Shown here: piece by piece, positions 4,415-9,210 of the stretch
Layout of the letters: each line of letters begins with the position of its first letter
Position numbering within the stretch: position 1 is the first letter of the stretch
Assembly: GCA_044371755.1 (NCBI GenBank)
Contig: JBILSZ010000104.1
Location: 1 to 9,210 of the forward strand
Length of the DNA: 9,210 nucleotides
Source of the DNA: JAIXWP01 sp044371755
Lineage (GTDB): Bacteria; Bacteroidota; Bacteroidia; Flavobacteriales_D; Sanyastnellaceae
Direction: 5' to 3'
Translations under genes and position numbers: made by a program
Notes under the pieces: model-generated
What the model saw: the letters and a program-made list of their open reading frames with translations, nothing else
The model's database searches: none
What the model was told of the DNA's origin: nothing

Positions 4415-6988
4415 ATGAATTTACGCCTCCTCTTCTTTTTGCTGTTGTTACCACTATGCGGCCTTACTCAGACGGGCATTCTCACCGGTAAGGTGGTAGA
4501 TCCCGACAAGCAAGCTGTACCCTCGGTACTATTATTCGAAAAAAAGAACCCAAAGAATTTTGTCAACACAGATGCCGAAGGAGGCTTTAAGATTACCATT
4601 CCGGCCAATCAACAGGTAGTCATTGTATTCAAATTTCCTGGTGTAGAACAAGAAAAGACATTTAAAGTAGAGGCTTTTGAAGAAAAATATGTGTCTGTCA
4701 CTTTCAATCCTACCCTTGAGCGCGATCCTGTCATTATCCAAGAATCAAAGAGACCCGTCTATGTAATCCGCATCAATCCAAGACTTCCCGTGCCCCTTCC
4801 CAATCCTCAAGGTGGTATCGAAGGTTTCCTTATGCAAGCACCAGTCAACTTCAGTTCAGAGCTTAGTTCAAGCTACAGCGTTCGCGGTGGTAGCTTTGAT
4901 GAAAACCTTGTTTATGTAAACGACATCCAAGTATATCGTCCATTCTTGGTGCGAGCAGGCGAACAAGAAGGTCTAAGCTTTCCGAATGCCGACATGGTGG
5001 AAAGTATCAACTTCAGCGCTGGTGGTTTTGATGCAAAGTATGGTGATAAAATGAGTTCTGTACTCGACATTCGCTACGCGCGCCCCGATTCATTCAGTGT
5101 GCGAACGATGATGAGTTTGTTGGGAGCAAATCTCACGCTGCAAGGCATTTCGAAAAATGAAAAGTTCACGCACAACACGGGCGTTCGTTATAAGCGCAAT
5201 ACGTATTTGCTCAACTCTCTTGATGTGGATGCCGAATACGATCCACGCTACACGGACTTACAGAGTTATCTCACTTATCGACCCGGCGGAAAATATGGCC
5301 CTTGGGAATTCAGCTTTTTAGGAAACTACTCGCGCAATCAATATAATTTCATTCCCAATACGCGCGAGACAGATGTCGGAACGATCAATGAAGCACTAAG
5401 ACTCACTGTATTCTTCGAAGGACAAGAGCGCACAGAATTTGAAACTTTTTTTGGAGCGTTCTCTACTCGCTACAACCCTTCTGAAATGTCACAATTGAGA
5501 TTTACAGTAAGTGCTTTCAAAACATACGAAAACGAATACTTCGATATCCTTGGAGCATATCGTCTGGACGAGTTGGAACGAGATCTAGGTGATGACGAAT
5601 TTGGTGAAGTGCTCGCCAATCGTGGCGTTGGAGCATTTTTAGATCATGCTCGAAACGATTTAGAAGCTACTGTATATAGTTTCACTCACAGAGGTTACAA
5701 AGAGTTTGACAAGACGCGTCATTATGTTCAATGGGGTGCGGATGTTCAAATGGAAAGCATCCAAGATCGTCTTTCCGAATGGAGTATCATCGACTCCTCG
5801 GGTTATGCGTCCCCTCGCCCACCCGATTCAATAGGATACACATTTCCTGAACTCCAACTTTCTCAAGACATCGCTATTCAAGATTTAATTCGTGCAAATA
5901 GCGATATTACCTCTACCCGCACCAGTGCATTCGTGCAGGACAACTACACATTCAAAAGTGATTCTAGTTCTATTATCAATGCCACTGTGGGTGTGCGCGC
6001 CAACCATTGGACATACAACAATCAACTTGTAGTAAGTCCAAGAGCCAAATTCTCTTACAATCCTTTTTGGAATCAAATAAGACGCGATAAAGAAACAGGC
6101 GATCAAGATACTGTTCGAAAAGACATTGTATTTAGCGCCAGTGTGGGATATTATTATCAACCACCTTTCTATCGAGAGATGCGGGGTTTTGATGGCACTG
6201 TCAATCCTGATATTCGCGCGCAGCGCAGCATTCACTTTATCCTAGGAGCAGATTATATTTTCCAAGCGTGGGGTCGTCCCATCAAAATGATTGCTGAGGC
6301 TTATTATAAAAAACTAGACAACCTCATTCCATACGAATTGGAAAACGTTCGTCAGCGATACTTTGCTGAAAACATCGCCAAAGGCTATGCATACGGAGCT
6401 GACCTCATGCTCAACGGTGAATTCATTGACGGCGTGCAGTCTTGGTTGCGTATGTCGTATCTCAAAACAGAAGAAGATTTGAATAATGACTTTGTAGTGA
6501 CGCGCTTCAACTCGGACGGAGAAATTATTCGTCCGGGGTTTACCACCAACAATGTTGCGGTAGATAGCACTACTACTTTTCCAGGATATATCCCTCGCCC
6601 CAGCGATCAACGCTTTAGCTTATCGCTGCTTTTCTTGGATGAAATGCCTCGTAAAAAAGAATACAAAGTATTGTTGAGCTTATTCTTCGGCACAGGCGTT
6701 CCATATGGTCCTCCGACGCGCGACCGCTATCAAGATATCTTTAGAACGAAGGCTTACTTTAGAACAGACATTGGTTTTTCTAGAGACCTTTTTGTAAAAA
6801 AGAAAAAAGACAATTGGATGAATCGCAATATTGATAGTGGCGTGATTGCACTCGAGGTGTTCAATCTTCTTGGAGTAAATAACGCTATCAATTATCAATG
6901 GATAGAAGATGTGAATGGAAGACAATATGGAATACCGACATTTTTGACGGGCCGACGTATTAATTTGAGATTAATTCTCAACTTCTAA
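4415..6988 (+). CDS. TonB-dependent outer-membrane receptor with carboxypeptidase-like N-terminal domain
   Basis: This 857-residue receptor should take up a ligand across the outer membrane using TonB energy. After a signal peptide of about 19 residues (LLFFLLLLPLCGLTQ), residues about 21-100 form a CarboxypepD_reg-like domain (GKVVDPDKQAVPSV, then TDAEGGFKITIP). The plug spans about 130-222, with SVRGGSFDENLVYVNDI at 155-171 and GGFDAKYGDKMSSVLDI at 203-219. The rest is a beta-barrel rich in alternating aromatic strands, ending RRINLRLILNF with the terminal Phe expected for barrel insertion. I see no clear TonB box and no SusD partner, so it is not a typical glycan-uptake pair; the ligand is unknown. 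It starts at the ATG at 4415. Its stop overlaps the convergent fmt stop by 4 bp. Confidence 0.93.
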   Translation: MNLRLLFFLLLLPLCGLTQTGILTGKVVDPDKQAVPSVLLFEKKNPKNFVNTDAEGGFKITIPANQQVVIVFKFPGVEQEKTFKVEAFEEKYVSVTFNPTLERDPVIIQESKRPVYVIRINPRLPVPLPNPQGGIEGFLMQAPVNFSSELSSSYSVRGGSFDENLVYVNDIQVYRPFLVRAGEQEGLSFPNADMVESINFSAGGFDAKYGDKMSSVLDIRYARPDSFSVRTMMSLLGANLTLQGISKNEKFTHNTGVRYKRNTYLLNSLDVDAEYDPRYTDLQSYLTYRPGGKYGPWEFSFLGNYSRNQYNFIPNTRETDVGTINEALRLTVFFEGQERTEFETFFGAFSTRYNPSEMSQLRFTVSAFKTYENEYFDILGAYRLDELERDLGDDEFGEVLANRGVGAFLDHARNDLEATVYSFTHRGYKEFDKTRHYVQWGADVQMESIQDRLSEWSIIDSSGYASPRPPDSIGYTFPELQLSQDIAIQDLIRANSDITSTRTSAFVQDNYTFKSDSSSIINATVGVRANHWTYNNQLVVSPRAKFSYNPFWNQIRRDKETGDQDTVRKDIVFSASVGYYYQPPFYREMRGFDGTVNPDIRAQRSIHFILGADYIFQAWGRPIKMIAEAYYKKLDNLIPYELENVRQRYFAENIAKGYAYGADLMLNGEFIDGVQSWLRMSYLKTEEDLNNDFVVTRFNSDGEIIRPGFTTNNVAVDSTTTFPGYIPRPSDQRFSLSLLFLDEMPRKKEYKVLLSLFFGTGVPYGPPTRDRYQDIFRTKAYFRTDIGFSRDLFVKKKKDNWMNRNIDSGVIALEVFNLLGVNNAINYQWIEDVNGRQYGIPTFLTGRRINLRLILNF

Positions 6989-7920
6989 ATTGGCATGCGC
7001 CAGCCGCGTAAGAACTCCTCTATTCCCATCTTTTTCTTTCCCTCATATTGCAGTTCCGTAATGCTGTAATATCCATCGACGCAAGCAACATTTAGATACT
7101 TTTTACCATCGCTGTGCAATGAACCGACGGTGTTTTGATGAGATTCTATTATTTTTTTTCCTGAAAAAATCTTGGCAGTCTTATCGCCCAACGCAGTCCA
7201 AGCGGCAGGATATGGAGAAAGTCCACGCACCTTATTATGAATCTGCGCCACAGGTAATGACCAATCTATTTTACAATCCTCTTTGAAAATTTTGGGAGCA
7301 TGCACAACCGCTGCACCCGTTGCTATCATGTCGTCCTGAGAAATGGGAGTCGCTTTATTTTGAGCAATCAGATCGACCGTCTCCTTGAGCGTTTGCGCAC
7401 CAATGATCATCATACGGTCGTGAACTGCCCCTGCATTATCCTCTTCATAGATAGGAATCACCGTTTGTTGAATAACGCTCCCTGTGTCTATTTCATGGCG
7501 CAAGAAAAAAGTGGTGACACCTGTTTCTATTTCACCATTGATGACCGCCCAATTGATGGGAGCAGCCCCTCTGTATTTAGGAAGCAAACTGCCGTGCAGA
7601 TTGATTGTTCCAAGCGGTGGCATCGTCCAAACTATCTCTGGCAACATTCTAAAAGCCACGACAACGAATAAGTCTGCTTCTAATGATTTTAGCTCTTCGA
7701 TAAACGTCTCTTCTTTTAGCTTTACCGGCTGCATGAGTCGAAGATGATGACGCACCGCATAATCTTTTACGGCGCTCGTGCTAAGTTGCTGACCTCTGCC
7801 CGCAGGTTTGTCTGCTACGGTCACAACTCCTACCACTTCATGCTCAGAATTTACCAAAGCATCTAGAGATGCCACAGCAAATTCAGGAGTACCCATAAAA
7901 ACGATGCGCAAAGATTTCAT
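6985..7920 (-). CDS. fmt: Methionyl-tRNA formyltransferase
   Basis: Fmt formylates Met-tRNA(fMet) in the cytoplasm using 10-formyltetrahydrofolate, allowing translation initiation. The 311 residues match the family. The N-terminal formyltransferase domain starts LRIVFMGTPEFAVASL and holds the catalytic NLHGSLLPKYRGAAPI stretch with Asn107 and His109, then HEIDTGSV with Asp145. These sit one residue before the E. coli positions (108, 110, 146). The C-terminal tRNA-binding domain begins near IDWSLPVAQIHNKVRGLSPYPAAW. The start is the ATG at 7920, not the TTG three bases upstream; the ATG overlaps the preceding stop as TGATG, implying coupled translation. It is the last gene of its operon. Nothing looks damaged. 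Confidence 0.97.
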   Translation of the reverse strand: MKSLRIVFMGTPEFAVASLDALVNSEHEVVGVVTVADKPAGRGQQLSTSAVKDYAVRHHLRLMQPVKLKEETFIEELKSLEADLFVVVAFRMLPEIVWTMPPLGTINLHGSLLPKYRGAAPINWAVINGEIETGVTTFFLRHEIDTGSVIQQTVIPIYEEDNAGAVHDRMMIIGAQTLKETVDLIAQNKATPISQDDMIATGAAVVHAPKIFKEDCKIDWSLPVAQIHNKVRGLSPYPAAWTALGDKTAKIFSGKKIIESHQNTVGSLHSDGKKYLNVACVDGYYSITELQYEGKKKMGIEEFLRGWRMPI

Positions 7921-8291
7921 CAACTGATTTCGAAATACTGCGAACTCTCTTGATAAGAGCTCGTCACTTTATAAAAATACTTTCCTGGGGCGAAGGATTG
8001 TTTGTTGAACTCAAAAACATGCTTTCCGACTGCGTATTCACCTTCGGCTACTGAATGAACAAGCGCGCCTTCTTTGGTAAAGACCTCAATGATTAAGTAT
8101 GTTTCTTTTTTGAGTTCTACAGTGATTTTAGCGACGTCGCCCAACCACTCGAGTTCATTTCCTATAGCAGGATATTTACTTTGAATATTATCCTTTCCCA
8201 AGACTCTGAGCATTCGCTTGTAGAGCACATAGATGAGCATCAACAAAAGCGAGATGAGCAGTGCATTCTTTATCGTTTCTAATGTACTCAT
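7920..8291 (-). CDS. Small membrane-anchored protein with FlgD/T9SS-like Ig domain
   Basis: I do not recognise this 123-residue protein. Residues about 7-25 (IKNALLISLLLMLIYVLYK) form one transmembrane segment with a positive flank on its C-terminal side (KRMLR), so the topology is uncertain. The C-terminal 70 residues look like a small Ig-like sandwich: strands around AKITVEL, TYLIIEVFTKEGALVH, GKHVFEFN, then PGKYFYKVTSSYQESSQYFEIS. That last pattern (PGxYxYxV, polar turn, xxFxI) resembles the FlgD Ig-like fold and the type A C-terminal domain of type IX-secreted proteins. However, the protein has no cargo domain and is too short for one. The gap from the DUF493 gene is 3 bp and the overlap with fmt is 1 bp, so it is clearly cotranscribed. 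Confidence 0.75.
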   Translation of the reverse strand: MSTLETIKNALLISLLLMLIYVLYKRMLRVLGKDNIQSKYPAIGNELEWLGDVAKITVELKKETYLIIEVFTKEGALVHSVAEGEYAVGKHVFEFNKQSFAPGKYFYKVTSSYQESSQYFEIS

Positions 8292-8294
8292 TCT

Positions 8295-8567
8295 CTATAA
8301 ACTAATAATTCCCGGAATAGTTCCCGCTTTTCGATAGCGATCGAAGATATCATCGGCGCTGAGCATCATTTCAAACACAGTTACGCTTGTGTAATTTCCA
8401 TTGCTGCTCAACCTCTTTTTAAATTCTGCGCTTTCACCAAAAATCAATTTCAGTTTCGCGATGCGCTCCTCATCGGAGGGCAACACAAACTTGAACATGT
8501 ATTTGCTCGGCCAGCGATGTATTTCATTTAGGCGTTCTCTCAAACGCTTTAATTGCTCTTCATCCAT
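8295..8567 (-). CDS. DUF493 family protein (YbeD-like)
   Basis: This 90-residue cytoplasmic protein belongs to the DUF493 family, small ferredoxin-like-fold proteins related to E. coli YbeD, with a regulatory role suggested by an ACT-like fold but no defined reaction. The family pattern is clear: WPSKYMFKFVLPSDEERIAKLKLIF, then RLSSNGNYTSVTVFEMMLSADDIFDRY, and the ending GTIPGIISL. A charged helix (DEEQLKRLRERLNEI) precedes the domain. The start is the ATG at 8567. The gap to the rhomboid gene is 30 bp and to the next gene 3 bp. Confidence 0.9.
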   Translation of the reverse strand: MDEEQLKRLRERLNEIHRWPSKYMFKFVLPSDEERIAKLKLIFGESAEFKKRLSSNGNYTSVTVFEMMLSADDIFDRYRKAGTIPGIISL

Positions 8568-8597
8568 GGGCCAAAGATACCATAGAGCGATTAAAAA

Positions 8598-9210
8598 TCA
8601 ACCAAACCAACTGTTTCGGATTTGTTGAAAGAACATAATTAGATAATCAAAATCCAATACCATAGTAAAGATGATGCCTGCCATAGCCCCGTAGATGTGG
8701 GCATCGTGAGCGATATTGGTTCCGCCTTTTTTTTGTAAAAAATGTTCCATCGCAAAGAAAACCAGCGCTCCAATATAAGCAGGCATTGGAATAAGGAAGA
8801 AGAATCTCAATTGCGCCATAGGAAACATTATCATGAAGGCCATCATAATGGCGCTAACGGCTCCTGATGCTCCCACCGCGTTGTAGGACGAATTATCACT
8901 GTGCTTTCTCAACGCTGGTAAAGACGCCACGATGGTGCCTCCTATATACAAAACCAAAAAAAGAATCATTCCTTTTTGTTGGCCCCATAATGCATAAAAA
9001 TACTGTTCGAGAAAAGAACCGAAAGAATAAAACGTAATCATATTGAAAGCCAAGTGCGTGAAATCACTATGCACGAGGGTATGCGAGAGCACTCGATAAT
9101 ACTCGTTTCTATTTTTTACGCTCCAAGGATTGAAGAGTAATTTTTGAAACAATGAGTAATTATTGAATGCCTGATAGGATACGATAGCGGTAACTGCTGT
9201 AATAATCAGC
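8598..9210 (-). CDS. Rhomboid family intramembrane serine protease, N-terminus beyond window
   Basis: Rhomboids cut transmembrane segments of substrate proteins inside the membrane. The reading frame stays open past the TTG at 9152 to the window edge: codons from 9209 read LIITAVTAIVSYQAFNNYS, an expected first membrane helix, so the gene is cut by the right end. About 203 residues are present. The catalytic pair is visible: the serine in GASG (codon 8865-8867) and the histidine in HIYGAMAG (codon 8697-8699). The HLAFN motif that supplies oxyanion-hole residues is also present. I count about six membrane segments, with the short IPMPAYIGALVFF loop-helix region between. It is probably the upstream member of the fmt operon; the true start and promoter are not visible. 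Substrate unknown. Confidence 0.92.
   Translation of the reverse strand, partial: LIITAVTAIVSYQAFNNYSLFQKLLFNPWSVKNRNEYYRVLSHTLVHSDFTHLAFNMITFYSFGSFLEQYFYALWGQQKGMILFLVLYIGGTIVASLPALRKHSDNSSYNAVGASGAVSAIMMAFMIMFPMAQLRFFFLIPMPAYIGALVFFAMEHFLQKKGGTNIAHDAHIYGAMAGIIFTMVLDFDYLIMFFQQIRNSWFG

Noticed and set aside
5885..6610. Minus-strand open frames inside the receptor gene.
   Set aside because: They are shadows of the receptor coding sequence without motifs or start signals.
9150..9152. TTG at 9152 as the rhomboid start.
   Set aside because: The frame continues upstream into a typical first rhomboid transmembrane helix, so the gene is cut by the window edge instead.

Overview
The window looks like a chromosomal segment of a Bacteroidota bacterium, probably from the Flavobacteriales or a nearby order. 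The evidence is a TonB-dependent receptor with an N-terminal carboxypeptidase-like regulatory domain, a second small secreted protein with the same kind of domain, TAnnTTTG promoter boxes placed almost on the start codons, Bacteroidota-style Fmt and rhomboid proteins, and short AT-rich 7-bp repeats between genes. I see no phage, plasmid, insertion sequence, CRISPR array, tRNA or rRNA.

Left edge (1-338): non-coding and repeat-rich. Two arrays of a 7-bp unit lie in opposite orientation (about 43-98 and 266-338). Between them are a short palindrome (112-131) and a cluster of GCAAAG-type repeats (202-236).

First block (339-3594, minus strand): a tightly overlapping five-gene operon, read from right to left. 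It encodes an AhpD-like CxxC protein, the radical SAM enzyme ArsS, a rhodanese lipoprotein, a CofC-like nucleotidyl/glycosyltransferase and a purine nucleoside phosphorylase. Four of the five resemble families associated with arsenosugar biosynthesis. A plausible pathway is that ArsS puts 5'-deoxyadenosine on dimethylarsenite, the phosphorylase removes adenine to give an arsenic-bearing ribose phosphate, and the transferase-like protein works on that sugar. The methyltransferase ArsM and the second transferase usually linked to this pathway are not in the window. A 21-bp imperfect dyad in the divergent promoter region (3595-3749) is a candidate operator.

Second block (3750-6988, plus strand): a small secreted protein with a carboxypeptidase-like regulatory domain, then an 857-residue TonB-dependent outer-membrane receptor. 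Each has its own TAnnTTTG box within 10 bases of its ATG.

Third block (6985-9210, minus strand): a housekeeping-type operon running rhomboid protease (cut by the right edge), DUF493 protein, a small membrane-anchored protein of unknown function, and fmt. The stop codons of fmt and the receptor overlap head-on by 4 bp.

Several starts were moved inward from TTG codons to ATG codons that create the short overlaps typical of operons: 2201, 3750 and 7920.
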